Shown one piece after another: positions 16,768 through 26,692 of a stretch of DNA of 64,000 nt. Location of the stretch: assembly GCF_039645995.1 (NCBI RefSeq), contig NZ_CP147920.1, forward strand, positions 868,001-932,000, in the 5' to 3' direction. The stretch is from Sulfurimonas sp. HSL3-1 (GTDB lineage Bacteria; Campylobacterota; Campylobacteria; Campylobacterales; Sulfurimonadaceae). Both the position numbers and the translations under genes were made by a program. Below the pieces are notes generated by a model. That model did not search any database, was not told the origin of the DNA, and saw only the letters and a program-made list of their open reading frames with translations. Within the stretch, counting starts at the first letter, position 1. Every line of letters begins with the position of its first letter.

Positions 16768-19700
16768 TTGCACGCCTGATAGAGTTCGCGCTGAACAAAC
16801 CGCTGCTCAACCACATGCTGCTGCTGTTCATCCTGCTTCTTTCCGTCTTCGCCTACCTCAACATTCCCAAAGAGATCTTCCCGCCGGTCCAGATGGACAA
16901 GATCACGATCACCGGCGGGTATGCCGGAGCGAGCGCGGATGTCCTTGATAAAATGGTCGTTACCACCATCGAGGACGAGCTGGGAAACATCAGCGAGCTG
17001 GAGACGGTAACGACGACAATCAAAAACGGCGCGTTCACCATTACGGCCGACATCAAGCCGGGGTCGCAGAACATCAACGTGCTCAACGACGTCAAGGATA
17101 TCATCGCCCAGACGAAGCGGGACCTCCCTTCGGACATGAACGAACCCATCGCGCAGATCCATGAAGAGACGATCCCGCTGGTGCTGGTGGCCATCGCCGG
17201 TGAGGCACCCATGACGGAGCTGCTCGAACGCGCCGACGAGCTCAAAAGCGCGCTGTCACGCTACAAGGAGCTCAGCGACATTACGATCCGCGGCGATTCA
17301 GACGACGAACTCGTCTTCCGCATCGACCCGGACAAACTGGACGCCTACGGCCTCTCCACCGACGCCGTGGTTTCGGCGCTGCAGAACCTCAGCTCCATTT
17401 TTCCCGTCGGCACCGTCAAGCGGCGGGGCGAGCACCTCTACATCAGCACCTACAACGGTGAGAAGGATGAAACGGCGATCGAGAATACGGTCATCGGCGT
17501 CGGCGGCAAGCGGGTGAAAATCGGTCAGATCGCTACGGCCACCTTCGAGCTGGGCGACGCGACGGAGCTCTCGCACTACAACGGGGTGCGCAACGTCTCC
17601 GTCAACATCACCAAGTCAAAATCGGGCAACGCCATTGCCCTGGCCAAACAGATCCGCGAAACCCTCAAGGGCTTTGAAAAACGCTACCCGGACCTGCAGT
17701 TCGCGGTCTACACCGACACCTCGGTCTGGATCAAGAACCGTCTCAATACGGTCGTCTCCAACATCATCGTCGGGCTGATTCTCGTCTTCGCCGCCATGCT
17801 CATCTTCGTCAACCGCGGCATCGCGCTGGTCGTGGCGATGGGAATCCCGATGAGTTTCATGATCGGGCTGATCGCGACGGAGATGATCGGCTATTCGCTC
17901 AACATGCTCTCCCTGCTCGGCGCCCTGATCGCCCTGGGGATGCTCGTGGATGAAGCGATCGTCGTGGCGGAGAACATCTACCGCCATATGGAAGAGGGGA
18001 TGCCGCGGAGGGAGGCGGCGATCCAGGGGGCGGTGGAGATGTTCCCCGCCGTGCTGACGGCGACGTTGACGACGGTCTTTGCCTTTTTGCCGATGCTGCT
18101 GATCAGCGGGGAGATGGGGACCTTTATCAAGATCCTGCCCGTGATGATCACCATTTTGCTGCTCAGCTCCCTCTTTGAAGCCTTTTTTTTCCTGCCGCTG
18201 CACGCACACGAACTGCTGCGCCTGCGCCGGGAGAGCCATGTCAGCCACAGCATCTGGGAGCACCTCTACCGCTGGTACGACAAAACGCTGCATCTGCTAT
18301 TCCGCCGCCGCAAACGCTCTCTTTTCCTGATCGTCGGCGCCATCGTGGCGTTGACGGCGGTGATGGTGTCGCAGAGCCGATTTCAGCTCTTCCCTCCCTT
18401 CGATGTGACCCAGGTCTATGTGACGGGGAAGGTCAATATCAACAACGAGCTCGAAGATACGGAGCAGAGGGTTGCGGCCATCGAGCGGATGCTGTTGGAG
18501 AAGCTTGACCCCGAGGAGTACTCCTCGGTGACGGCGGTAATCGGGATGCGTCTGGATGCGAAGAACAAGGCGGAAATCGGCGAAAACCTTTTCCAGGTCT
18601 TCATCGACCTGCATGAACGGGCCCCGGACAACTGGTACAACCGTTACATCAATCCCTTCTTCTCGATTGAATATAACGCCGAAGTGCTCAAACGGCAGCG
18701 CGACGCGAAGGCGATCAGTGAGGATGTCAAGCGGTGGCTGGAACCGCTCGCCCAACGCACGGAAGAAGACGGGACGAAAACCTTCGAGAACTTCAATGTC
18801 ACCGTCCCGGGAACGGGGGTCGTCGCGCACGATATCGAGCTCGCGCTTGAGGGCAAAAATGATACAGAGCTGGCCAAGGGCGTGAAAGTGCTGGAAGCAG
18901 CCCTGGCCGACGTGACGGGGGTCTATAACATTTCCGATGATGCCGATCTCGGGGAGCGGGAGCTGAAACTGCGCATCAACGACTACGGTTACGACCTGGG
19001 GCTTACCGAGGCGGATATCAGCCGTCAGCTGCGCGCCCACTACCTCAAAGGCGAATACGGCAAGATGTTCAGTGCCAGCGGCCTGGTCCGCATCCGCATC
19101 GAGAGTGTGCAGAAAGATGACCCCGAGAGTCTGGAGACCTTCCGCATCCAGATCCCGGGCAGCACGCAGACCGTTGCCCTGCGCGACGTCGCCGACTTCA
19201 TTTATACGCAGGCTTATGTGACGATCGAAAAGGAGGACGGTGCGCGTATCCGCAGCGTCTATGCGTCGCTGGACAAGGATATTCGGACATCGTCGGAGGT
19301 GATGGCGGCGATTGCACCGACGCTGGAAGGGCTCAGGAAAGAGGGCTTTGATATCGAGATCAAGGGGGAGGAGAAGGAGAACGCCAAGACGCAGCGGGAG
19401 ATGTCCCAGGCGGCGGCCGTCGCGATCTTCCTGATCTTTATTACCCTCGTATGGCTGTTCGACTCGCTGGTACTGGCGCTGATCGTGCTCAGCACGATCC
19501 CCCTTGTCCTTGTCGGTGTCTATGTCGGCCACTGGGTGATGGGCCTCACCATTACGATGCCGAGTCTGATCGGGGCCGTGGGGCTGGCGGGGGTCGTCGT
19601 GAACGACGGCCTGATCATGGTGAGTTTCATCCGGCAGGCCAGGGACAGCGAAGCGTTGATGCGGCGGGCGCGGACACGCCTGCGGCCGATCCTGATGACG

Positions 19701-19871
19701 TCGATCACGACGGTACTCGGGCTCATGACGCTGATCTTTTTCGCTTCGGGTCAGGCACAGATACTGCAGCCGATGGCGGTGTCGCTGGGATACGGGATAT
19801 TATGGGCAACGGTACTGAACTTGTTCTATGTACCGTTGCTTTATGCCGTCATCTACCGTATCAAACGGTAG
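16764..19871 (+). CDS. RND efflux transporter permease (AcrB type)
   Basis: 1035 residues, normal length for an inner-membrane RND pump: one N-terminal span, a large periplasmic porter domain, spans 2-6, a second porter domain and spans 8-12. Span 4 contains the proton-relay region GMLVDEAIVVAENIYRHMEEG. The GTG start overlaps the ftsL stop. No membrane-fusion protein or outer-membrane factor lies beside it, so it must borrow partners encoded elsewhere. The substrate cannot be read from sequence. Confidence 0.92.
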   Translation: MIARLIEFALNKPLLNHMLLLFILLLSVFAYLNIPKEIFPPVQMDKITITGGYAGASADVLDKMVVTTIEDELGNISELETVTTTIKNGAFTITADIKPGSQNINVLNDVKDIIAQTKRDLPSDMNEPIAQIHEETIPLVLVAIAGEAPMTELLERADELKSALSRYKELSDITIRGDSDDELVFRIDPDKLDAYGLSTDAVVSALQNLSSIFPVGTVKRRGEHLYISTYNGEKDETAIENTVIGVGGKRVKIGQIATATFELGDATELSHYNGVRNVSVNITKSKSGNAIALAKQIRETLKGFEKRYPDLQFAVYTDTSVWIKNRLNTVVSNIIVGLILVFAAMLIFVNRGIALVVAMGIPMSFMIGLIATEMIGYSLNMLSLLGALIALGMLVDEAIVVAENIYRHMEEGMPRREAAIQGAVEMFPAVLTATLTTVFAFLPMLLISGEMGTFIKILPVMITILLLSSLFEAFFFLPLHAHELLRLRRESHVSHSIWEHLYRWYDKTLHLLFRRRKRSLFLIVGAIVALTAVMVSQSRFQLFPPFDVTQVYVTGKVNINNELEDTEQRVAAIERMLLEKLDPEEYSSVTAVIGMRLDAKNKAEIGENLFQVFIDLHERAPDNWYNRYINPFFSIEYNAEVLKRQRDAKAISEDVKRWLEPLAQRTEEDGTKTFENFNVTVPGTGVVAHDIELALEGKNDTELAKGVKVLEAALADVTGVYNISDDADLGERELKLRINDYGYDLGLTEADISRQLRAHYLKGEYGKMFSASGLVRIRIESVQKDDPESLETFRIQIPGSTQTVALRDVADFIYTQAYVTIEKEDGARIRSVYASLDKDIRTSSEVMAAIAPTLEGLRKEGFDIEIKGEEKENAKTQREMSQAAAVAIFLIFITLVWLFDSLVLALIVLSTIPLVLVGVYVGHWVMGLTITMPSLIGAVGLAGVVVNDGLIMVSFIRQARDSEALMRRARTRLRPILMTSITTVLGLMTLIFFASGQAQILQPMAVSLGYGILWATVLNLFYVPLLYAVIYRIKR

Positions 19872-19910
19872 CGACGCGCTTTGAAATGAGAGGAGAAAAG
19901 GAAGTGCGGT

Positions 19911-20113
19911 AGGGAAGGAAGCCGACACTTCCCTCCCTGTGATTAAACGGACACTCAAAATCATACAGACCTGCCGTCCGCACAGACGTCAGCGTCCGTA
20001 TGATGGCATCAGGTTGAGTAGTAAGGAGTGTACCGTCACCTTGTGTTGAACCGAGAATTGTGTGCTAATTAGTAGAGCGTGTGCAAGACACTCGAGGAGT
20101 AGAAGACCTTAGT
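19911..20113 (-). ncRNA. structured RNA downstream of an orphan c-di-GMP riboswitch
   Basis: This 200-nt stretch on the minus strand follows the c-di-GMP aptamer and carries no convincing gene. It folds well. A 45-nt hairpin at 19960-20004 has 11 outer and 7 inner pairs. It is enclosed by CGGtACACTC pairing with GAGTGTCCG, and by GTGA with TCAC. A last 11-bp hairpin (19911-19938, one G.U pair) may end the transcript, though no U-run follows. Three CTACT motifs lie largely outside these stems. The 3' boundary is uncertain; reading on would enter the RND gene antisense. Confidence 0.5.
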
Positions 20114-20197
20114 TTATGTTTAGGCAACCCGGCCGTCTCAGTGAGACCCGTGGCTTTCCGTCCCCGTTTCGCAACGAGTTTGGCATTATCTACATAA
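20114..20197 (-). promoter_or_regulatory. cyclic di-GMP-I (GEMM) riboswitch
   Basis: On the minus strand: TTATGT, then AATGCCAAAC, a hairpin CTCGTT-GCGA-AACGGG with a GNRA tetraloop, then GGGACGGAAAGCCACGGG, a second hairpin GTCTC-act-GAGAC, then GGCCGGGTTGCC and ACATAA closing the first stem. These are the hallmarks of the c-di-GMP-I aptamer, with a C-to-G change from the usual ACGCAAAGCC. No gene follows on this strand, so it is an orphan; the expected ligand is c-di-GMP or a related dinucleotide. Confidence 0.85.
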
Positions 20198-20385
20198 TTA
20201 AGCAACAACAGATTGTTATAAGTTACAGCTTACAGTTCCATTAAAATATGATTTTTTTCTAGCTTTATTTTTTTATCGGATCGTAAAGTAGCGATTGGCA
20301 AAGTCCGGACGGTGATTATGAGTTGAGGAGATGCACTTAAGCCCAAAAGGGGTATAATCACGAATTATTTTCAAGGTTACACAAG
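20198..20385. other. AT-rich intergenic region upstream of riboswitch and DUF2018 gene
   Basis: Divergent region between the minus-strand riboswitch and the plus-strand DUF2018 gene. A TATAAT box at 20353-20358 probably serves the plus-strand gene. On the minus strand an AT-rich block (about 20205-20280) must hold the riboswitch promoter, with TTATAA near 20215-20222 as a weak candidate. The string AAAGTCCGGAC near 20300 resembles the start of RNase P RNA by chance only. No gene seen. Confidence 0.4.
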
Positions 20386-20673
20386 ATGTACGAAGCACTT
20401 TTCGAAGACGAAGGCGATATGTTCAGCGGATCGCCTCGCAGTAAATTCATGGACGTTATCTTCAATGCTAACCGTTCGGTCGCCGAAGGGGAGCTCCAGC
20501 GCCTGATCGAGCGCCTGGCCGCAATGGAAAAAATCCTCTCAGAGTCGATGGACGATGCGACGCTCGAACGGACGATCAAACAGCTTCAGTTCGAGGAAGC
20601 GGATGCGATCAACGCGATGGCGAAGGAGCTCTATATCGAGTCGATGGGCAACGTGCTCAGCCAGAGCGAGTAG
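20386..20673 (+). CDS. DUF2018 family protein
   Basis: 95 residues, soluble and helical (MYEALFEDEGDMFSGSPRSKFMDVIFNANRS ...). It matches the DUF2018 family as I recall it, a small Campylobacterota-specific group typified by Helicobacter HP0242, which forms a knotted dimer of unknown function. Its presence is one of the better taxonomic markers here. The polyprenyl synthase gene follows 15 bases later, so the two are probably co-transcribed. Confidence 0.75.
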   Translation: MYEALFEDEGDMFSGSPRSKFMDVIFNANRSVAEGELQRLIERLAAMEKILSESMDDATLERTIKQLQFEEADAINAMAKELYIESMGNVLSQSE

Positions 20674-20688
20674 GGGGTAGGCGCCGAG

Positions 20689-21579
20689 ATGGTCGAAGCG
20701 GTAGCGCGGAGAATGCAGGAGATGGTGGCGGCGGTGGATTATCCGTACGCGACCGGGCTTTTTGAAACACTGTCCGGCGGCAAGCGCCTCCGTGCCCGTC
20801 TGATCATGATGATCGCGGGGGAGGAAGATGCCGCGGTGACGCTGGCGGCGGTGATCGAACTGATTCACGCCGCCAGCCTCCTGCATGACGATGTCATCGA
20901 CGAGGCGCAGCTGCGCCGGGGCACCCCTTCTGTCAATGCGACCGAGGGGAGCAAACAGGCGGTGATGCTCGGCGATATCCTCTATTCCAAAGCGTTCAGC
21001 GAGCTGACGCAGTTCGACGCCCGGATCGCCAAGAGCGTGGCAGATGCCGTTACCTCCCTCTCCGTCGGCGAGATGATGGATGTGCAGATGGCGAAAACAT
21101 TCAACGAGGATGACAAGCGCTATCTGCAGATGCTCTATCTTAAAACGGGGGTCCTGATCGAGGCGGCGGCAAAGTGCGCCGCCCTGCTCGCGGGGAAGGA
21201 TGCCGATGCCTATGCGCTCTACGGCAAGAACCTCGGGATCGCTTTTCAGATCATCGACGATATCCTCGATATCGTTTCCGATGAAGCGACGCTGGGCAAA
21301 CCGGCGATGAACGACTTCGTCGAAGGCAAATGCACCCTGCCGTATATCCACCTCTACCGCACGCTCGAGGGGGAGGCGCGTGAGCGTCTCCTCGCCCTTC
21401 ACGGCCGGAGTGCGACAACAGAGGAGACGCAATGGCTCAAAGCGGGGCTGGAAAGCAGCGGGGCGGTCAAAGCCGCCTACGCGCAGGCCCGCGCCCTCAG
21501 CGACGAGGCAAAACGCGCCGTCAGCGGTGACGCACCACTCGAGGCCGTCATCGAATCCATGATGCAGAGAACCTTCTGA
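20689..21579 (+). CDS. trans-polyprenyl diphosphate synthase
   Basis: 296 residues, soluble enzyme that extends an allylic diphosphate with isopentenyl units, probably to make the quinone side chain. Both aspartate-rich motifs are present: DDVID at residues 67-71 and DDILD at 190-194, with the substrate loop GGKRLRARL at 30-38. It resembles IspB/octaprenyl synthases, although chain length cannot be read with confidence. It abuts hemA with a one-base overlap. Confidence 0.9.
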   Translation: MVEAVARRMQEMVAAVDYPYATGLFETLSGGKRLRARLIMMIAGEEDAAVTLAAVIELIHAASLLHDDVIDEAQLRRGTPSVNATEGSKQAVMLGDILYSKAFSELTQFDARIAKSVADAVTSLSVGEMMDVQMAKTFNEDDKRYLQMLYLKTGVLIEAAAKCAALLAGKDADAYALYGKNLGIAFQIIDDILDIVSDEATLGKPAMNDFVEGKCTLPYIHLYRTLEGEARERLLALHGRSATTEETQWLKAGLESSGAVKAAYAQARALSDEAKRAVSGDAPLEAVIESMMQRTF

Positions 21580-22823
21580 TGCACTATCTCATACTCAGTT
21601 TTACGCATAAAAATACGACGCTCCCCATCCGGGACAAGCTGGCGTTTAACGATGATGCTGCCAAAGAGACCTTTCTCGCCCGTACCCTTGAAGCGCCCTA
21701 CCTGAACGAGGCGTTTGTCCTCTCCACCTGCAACCGTATTGAACTGATCAGCAGCTGCAACAACCCCGGCGAAGCGGCCAAGCACCTCTTTATGCTGCTG
21801 CATGAGCATTCGGGGATCAGCCTCAACGAGTTGGAGGGCAGGGCGGAGCTTTTCGAGGACCAGGGGGCGATCCACCACCTCTTCAGCGTCGCCAGCTCCC
21901 TCGATTCGCTCATCGTCGGCGAGACGCAGATCGCCGGCCAGCTCAAAGACGCCTACCGTTTCGCCCTGGAGCGGGGACATTGCGGCGATAAACTGACCCG
22001 TGCGGTCAACTACGCCTTCAAATGCGCCGCGGAAGTGCGCAACCAGACCGATATCTCCTCCAAGCCCGTCTCCGTTGCCAGTGTCGCCGTGGCGGCTGCA
22101 CGCCGCGCCTTCGGTACGCTGTCGGGCAAACGGGCGCTGGTCATCGGTTCGGGGGAGATGTCCGTTATCGCCGCGCGCACCCTGAAGAACCATGGGGCCG
22201 AGGTCAGCCTGATGAACCGAACCATGGCGAAGATCGAAGCGCTGGCCGAAGAGGTGAAAGGGACGCTCGTTCCCTTTACGCGCCTCAAAGACGTCCTGGG
22301 CGAGTACGACATGATCTTTACGGCGACGAGCGCGGAAGAGCCCATTATCGGCGGGAAGATCGGTCTGAAAAAAGAGCGGGAGTGCCACTGGTTCGATATG
22401 GCGGTTCCGAGGGATATCGGCGACATCGACCACGCGATGGTAACGGTGCACCGGGTGGACGACCTGAAAAACACGGTCGACGAGAACATCATGCTGCGCG
22501 AAGAGGAGGCCAAGGCCTCCTTCGCCATCGTCGGCCGCTACACGGCGGAGTTCTACGCATGGCTCAAGTCGCTCAACATCGAGCCGCTGATCAAAGAGCT
22601 CTACCGCCGCGCGGACGCGGCGGCGTCGACGGAGGCGGCCCGCGTCGTCGGCAAGGGCTACGTGCCCGAAGCGTACGAAGCGCAGGCACAGAAGATGGCG
22701 CTGCAGGCGATCAAGCGTTTCCTGCACCCGCAGGTGCAGCAGCTGCGAAAGGCTGCCGACGAGGGCGACATCGACGCCATGATCGATTCGATGGCATTTA
22801 TTTTAGACATGAGTGAGGAGTAA
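21579..22823 (+). CDS. hemA: glutamyl-tRNA reductase
   Basis: 414 residues. First committed enzyme of C5-pathway haem synthesis, reducing glutamyl-tRNA(Glu) to glutamate-1-semialdehyde with NADPH. The catalytic cysteine is C51 in LSTCNRIE, the nucleotide-binding region is ALVIGSGEMSVIAARTL, and a C-terminal dimerisation helix follows. It is co-transcribed with polyprenyl synthase and proS; hemC lies 2.9 kb downstream in the same run of genes. Confidence 0.96.
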   Translation: MHYLILSFTHKNTTLPIRDKLAFNDDAAKETFLARTLEAPYLNEAFVLSTCNRIELISSCNNPGEAAKHLFMLLHEHSGISLNELEGRAELFEDQGAIHHLFSVASSLDSLIVGETQIAGQLKDAYRFALERGHCGDKLTRAVNYAFKCAAEVRNQTDISSKPVSVASVAVAAARRAFGTLSGKRALVIGSGEMSVIAARTLKNHGAEVSLMNRTMAKIEALAEEVKGTLVPFTRLKDVLGEYDMIFTATSAEEPIIGGKIGLKKERECHWFDMAVPRDIGDIDHAMVTVHRVDDLKNTVDENIMLREEEAKASFAIVGRYTAEFYAWLKSLNIEPLIKELYRRADAAASTEAARVVGKGYVPEAYEAQAQKMALQAIKRFLHPQVQQLRKAADEGDIDAMIDSMAFILDMSEE

Positions 22824-22829
22824 CCGACA

Positions 22830-24536
22830 ATGCGTATGTCCCAGGCTTTTATCCCGACGGAGAAGGAGGCGCCCAAAGACGCGGCGCTCCCGAGCCACAT
22901 CTATCTGACCCGGGCCGGGTTTATCGCCCAGGTCGCCAGCGGGCTGTACAACCTGATGCCTTTGGGCAAGCGGGTGCTGAAAAAGATCGAAGCGATCATT
23001 AACGAAGAGATGGCCCGTGCCGGTGCGCAGGAGGTGGACCTCAGTTTCGTCACCCCGGCGGAGCTGTGGGAAGAGAGCGGCCGGATCGAGAAGTTCGGCA
23101 AGGAGCTGCTGCGTTTCCGTGACCGTAAAGAGAACCTCTTTGTCCTGGGACCGACCCACGAGGAGATGATGGTCAACCTCGTGCGCAACCGCGTCAACAG
23201 TTACAAGCAGCTGCCGCTGAATCTCTACCAGATCAAGACGAAGTTCCGCGACGAGGCCCGTCCGCGTTTCGGCCTGATGCGCGCCCGCGAATTCGTCATG
23301 AAAGACGGCTACAGCTTCCACACCTCCTACGAGGACCTCGACCGCGAGTTCGATGCCATGGAAGCGGCCTACAAGCGCGTCCTGGAGCGGCTGGGGCTTG
23401 ATTTCCGCATTGTCGAGGCCGACAGCGGCGCGATCGGCGGGTCGGGCTCGAAGGAGCTGATGGTCCTTGCCGACAGCGGCGAAGATACCCTTGCCGTCTG
23501 CGACCGCTGTGAATACGGCGCCAATATCGAAGCCGCCAGACGTTCGGAGCGTACGACGATTCCCGAGGCGCCGGAGGCGGACTTCAACAAGTTCGCGACA
23601 CCGGGCATCAAGAGCATCGAGGATCTGAGTGGTTTCTTTCACGTCGATCCCTACTACACCCTGAAGGCCGTGGCGAAGCGGGCGATCTACGAAGAGGGGG
23701 ACGAGGTCGTCGTCTTCTTCCTGCGCGGCTGTGACGACCTGCAGGAGGTCAAGGCGACGAATGCCTGCGGTGCGCTGGATCTCGTCGATGTCAACGAAGA
23801 GGAGCTTTCGGCGCTCGGGCTCGTTCCGGGCTTCATCGGGCCGCTGGACCTGGACGCCGTGCGTACGATCTTTGACTGGGACGTCAAAGGGGCGGCGAAT
23901 ATGATCTGCGGCGCCAACGAGGCCGATTTCCACTATGTCGGCGTCGATCTTTCGGTCCTTCCGGAAGAGGCGGAATACGCCGCGCTCTATGAAGTCAAAG
24001 AGGGCGACGGCTGTCCGGTCTGCGACGGAAAGCTCTCCTATACGAAAGGGATCGAGGTCGGGCACATCTTCAAGCTCGGTACCGTCTACTCCGCACCGCT
24101 GGGGGCTCAGTTCCTTAACGAAAACGGAAAAGCGGAGCCTTTCGTGATGGGCACCTACGGTATGGGCGTGAGCCGTCTCATTGCCGCTGTCATCGAGCAG
24201 CACCATGATGAGAAAGGGTGCGTCTGGACGAAGACGACGGCACCGTACCTGGTCAACCTGATGATCTCCAACATCAAAGATGAGGCGCAGGTGGCCCTGG
24301 CCGAGCGCCTTTACGAAGCACTGCAAAATGCGGGCGTTGACGTCATTATGGACGACCGCAAGGAGCGCTTCGGGTTCAAGGCGAAAGACGCGGAACTGGT
24401 CGGATACCCGCTCACCGTCATCATCGGCAAGGAGCTTGCCAACGGCATCGTCCAGTTCTTTGACCGTGCCGAAGACACGAAGAGCGATGTCCCTTCCGAT
24501 GAAGCCCTCGCGCGCATAATGGAGTGGATCGGATGA
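22830..24536 (+). CDS. proS: prolyl-tRNA synthetase
   Basis: 568 residues, class II synthetase of the bacterial type. Motif 2 region [26 protein letters not shown] and motif 3 region [23 protein letters not shown] flank an insertion of about 180 residues, the editing domain that clears alanyl-tRNA(Pro). The C-terminal anticodon-binding domain ends the protein. The start is 6 bases after hemA and the stop overlaps fxsA (ATGA). Confidence 0.97.
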   Translation: MRMSQAFIPTEKEAPKDAALPSHIYLTRAGFIAQVASGLYNLMPLGKRVLKKIEAIINEEMARAGAQEVDLSFVTPAELWEESGRIEKFGKELLRFRDRKENLFVLGPTHEEMMVNLVRNRVNSYKQLPLNLYQIKTKFRDEARPRFGLMRAREFVMKDGYSFHTSYEDLDREFDAMEAAYKRVLERLGLDFRIVEADSGAIGGSGSKELMVLADSGEDTLAVCDRCEYGANIEAARRSERTTIPEAPEADFNKFATPGIKSIEDLSGFFHVDPYYTLKAVAKRAIYEEGDEVVVFFLRGCDDLQEVKATNACGALDLVDVNEEELSALGLVPGFIGPLDLDAVRTIFDWDVKGAANMICGANEADFHYVGVDLSVLPEEAEYAALYEVKEGDGCPVCDGKLSYTKGIEVGHIFKLGTVYSAPLGAQFLNENGKAEPFVMGTYGMGVSRLIAAVIEQHHDEKGCVWTKTTAPYLVNLMISNIKDEAQVALAERLYEALQNAGVDVIMDDRKERFGFKAKDAELVGYPLTVIIGKELANGIVQFFDRAEDTKSDVPSDEALARIMEWIG

Positions 24537-24952
24537 TCTACTTTCTCCTCTATCTTTTCCTGGAAGTACTCGTCTCCGTCAACATCGCTTCGGCGATCGG
24601 CGGGGTATGGACCTTCGTCGAGCTGATCGCGAGCGCCCTGGTCGGCATCGTGATCCTGGCGAACTTTCGGGGCACGCTGGCGGAGAATATCAACGCGTTG
24701 AACCAGGCGCGCATCGACCCCTTCGAATTTCAGCAGCTCAACCTCTTTACCATTCTGGGCGCCTTTCTGCTGATCGCCCCCGGTTTTCTCACGGACATCT
24801 TCGGCGTACTGCTTCAGTTCAGTGTCATCACGAAGATGTTGGTTAACCGATTTGTGTCACAATCCAAGCACGATTCATCAACTCACAACACTCAAAAGGA
24901 TGACCATGTCATTGATGTCGAAATTGTCAGCGACGATGCTGATAAGCGCTAG
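24533..24952 (+). CDS. fxsA: FxsA family membrane protein
   Basis: 139 residues from the ATG at 24533, which overlaps the proS stop. Four short hydrophobic segments and the pattern [23 protein letters not shown] are characteristic of FxsA, a cytoplasmic-membrane protein that in E. coli lowers phage T7 exclusion by the F plasmid; its normal role is unknown. Its last 47 bases overlap the start of the downstream DsbC-like gene in another frame. Confidence 0.85.
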   Translation: MIYFLLYLFLEVLVSVNIASAIGGVWTFVELIASALVGIVILANFRGTLAENINALNQARIDPFEFQQLNLFTILGAFLLIAPGFLTDIFGVLLQFSVITKMLVNRFVSQSKHDSSTHNTQKDDHVIDVEIVSDDADKR

Positions 24953-25745
24953 CCTTTTTGCCGCAACGAACAGCGAAGTCGAAACCTTTCTCAAGAACAA
25001 CCTTTCCAAGAATCCCGCCATCACCTCTTTGACGGTCAAGGTCGTCGAGCGTCAACCGCTCGAGGGCATGAAAGGGTGGGACAGTTTCGTCGTATCGCTC
25101 GATGCGAAGGTGAAGCAGGGCAAGGATGAGCGCGAAGTGAAGCAGCGTGTCATCTATTTCGCCAACGACAAGGTGATCACCGGAGAACTGACGGATATGA
25201 AAACGGGCAAAAGCCTCCGCGACGCGGTGGCCCCGAAATTCAAAGCCGAGTACTACAAAAAAGAGAACCTGATTTACGGGAATGCGAATGCAAAGCACAA
25301 GGTCGCGATCTTCTCAGACCCGCTCTGCCCTTTCTGCCGCAATTACGTTCCGAAGGCGGTGGAGTATATGAAGCAGTACCCGGAGACCTTCGCCATCTAT
25401 TACTACCATTTCCCGCTTGAACGTCTCCACCCCGCCGCACCGACGCTGACCCGCGCGGCAGTGGCCGCAGAGCTCCAGGGGCGGAAGGATGTCATGCTTT
25501 CGCTCTACAAGGTGCCGACGACGATCACGCGCGAAAAGGATGAGCAGAAGATCCTCGATGCTTTCAACAAAGCCGTCAACACGAACCTGAAAATCAGTGA
25601 TCTGCATGCAGCAGCAGTCAACGCCCAGGTCGCATCGGATGACGCTGTCATCGAATCCCTGATGGTCAGCGGCACGCCGACGGTCTATTTCGACGGCGAA
25701 AAAGATGCAACCAAAAACCGTTACAAGGGAGTCAACGTTAAATGA
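24906..25745 (+). CDS. DsbC/DsbG-like periplasmic thiol-disulfide protein
   Basis: 279 residues from the ATG at 24906, chosen because AAAAGGA sits about six bases upstream. A signal peptide (about 1-20) is followed by a dimerisation-like region and a thioredoxin fold with CPFC at 141-144 and the cis-proline segment SGTPTVYF. This is the plan of the disulfide isomerases DsbC and DsbG. Given the many c-type cytochromes in such bacteria it could serve cytochrome or envelope-protein maturation. It overlaps hemC by four bases. Confidence 0.82.
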   Translation: MSLMSKLSATMLISASLFAATNSEVETFLKNNLSKNPAITSLTVKVVERQPLEGMKGWDSFVVSLDAKVKQGKDEREVKQRVIYFANDKVITGELTDMKTGKSLRDAVAPKFKAEYYKKENLIYGNANAKHKVAIFSDPLCPFCRNYVPKAVEYMKQYPETFAIYYYHFPLERLHPAAPTLTRAAVAAELQGRKDVMLSLYKVPTTITREKDEQKILDAFNKAVNTNLKISDLHAAAVNAQVASDDAVIESLMVSGTPTVYFDGEKDATKNRYKGVNVK

Positions 25746-26680
25746 AGAAACTCGTCATCGCAACCCGCGGAAGCAAGCTGGCACTCTGGCAGTCCGAACA
25801 TATCAAGGCCGTTCTCGAAGAGCAGAACCCCGGGCTGGAAGTGTCGCTTAAAATCGTCGTCACCAGCGGCGACAAGATCCTCGACGTGCCGCTGGCAAAG
25901 ATCGGCGGTAAGGGGCTCTTTCTCAAAGAGATCGAAGAGACGATGCTGAAAGGCGAAGCCCAGCTCGCCGTCCATTCGCTCAAAGACGTACCGACGCAGA
26001 TGCCCGACGGGCTTCTGCTGGCCGCCATTACCGAACGCGAAGACGACCGCGATGCGATGCTGAGCGAAAAATACGCCAGTGTCGATGCCCTGCCCGAGGG
26101 GGCGGTCGTCGGTACCTCGTCGCTGCGCCGCCGGATGCAGATCCTCTCCTTGCGCCCGGACCTGACCATCAAGGACCTCCGCGGGAACGTCGATACCCGT
26201 ATCCGCAAGCTCAAAGAGGGCGACTACGATGCCATCATCCTTGCTTCGGCCGGGATCAACCGCCTGGGGCTGCTCGACAGCGTCGAGTACGTCTACCCGA
26301 TCGCGCTGGGCGATATGGTGCCTGCCATGGGACAGGGCGCACTCGGGATCGAAGCCGTCGATGATCCGGAAGTCCTTGAAATCGCCCGGGGGCTTGAAGA
26401 TACGAATACCCGTATCGAAACGACGATCGAACGCGACTTCGTCGACACCCTGCAGGGCGGATGCCAGGTGCCGATCGGCGTCAATGCCACCGTGCTCGAG
26501 AACGGCCAGGTGCTGACCCAGGCGATTGTCGGGCTCCCCGACGGTACGGAAGTGCTTGCAGAATCGGTCGAAGTCCCTAAAGACGCCGTCGATAATCTCG
26601 GCCGGAAAATGGCGGAGACGTTCATTGAACAAGGTGCCCGGGAACTGCTTGCCAGGGCCGAAGAGATGGCGTTTAAGTAG
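25742..26680 (+). CDS. hemC: porphobilinogen deaminase (hydroxymethylbilane synthase)
   Basis: 312 residues. It joins four porphobilinogens into hydroxymethylbilane. C241 in GGCQVPIGV carries the dipyrromethane cofactor; the N-terminal [10 protein letters not shown] and the region [13 protein letters not shown] are diagnostic. It overlaps the DsbC-like gene, making it the last gene of the run from DUF2018, before a new promoter region. Confidence 0.97.
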   Translation: MKKLVIATRGSKLALWQSEHIKAVLEEQNPGLEVSLKIVVTSGDKILDVPLAKIGGKGLFLKEIEETMLKGEAQLAVHSLKDVPTQMPDGLLLAAITEREDDRDAMLSEKYASVDALPEGAVVGTSSLRRRMQILSLRPDLTIKDLRGNVDTRIRKLKEGDYDAIILASAGINRLGLLDSVEYVYPIALGDMVPAMGQGALGIEAVDDPEVLEIARGLEDTNTRIETTIERDFVDTLQGGCQVPIGVNATVLENGQVLTQAIVGLPDGTEVLAESVEVPKDAVDNLGRKMAETFIEQGARELLARAEEMAFK

Positions 26681-26692
26681 CCTGTTACAAAA

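Noticed and set aside
19800-19964. 54-codon frame downstream of the riboswitch on the minus strand
   Set aside because: Its ATG (19962-19964) lies inside a strong hairpin, no ribosome site, and most of it is antisense to the RND gene end.
19872-20113. Group I intron linked to the c-di-GMP aptamer, as in Clostridioides
   Set aside because: No recognisable P7 or catalytic-core sequences; the stretch is short and lacks flanking exons.
20296-20311. AAAGTCCGGAC, the start motif of RNase P RNA
   Set aside because: Only about 85 bases remain before a coding gene and no other RNase P features follow.
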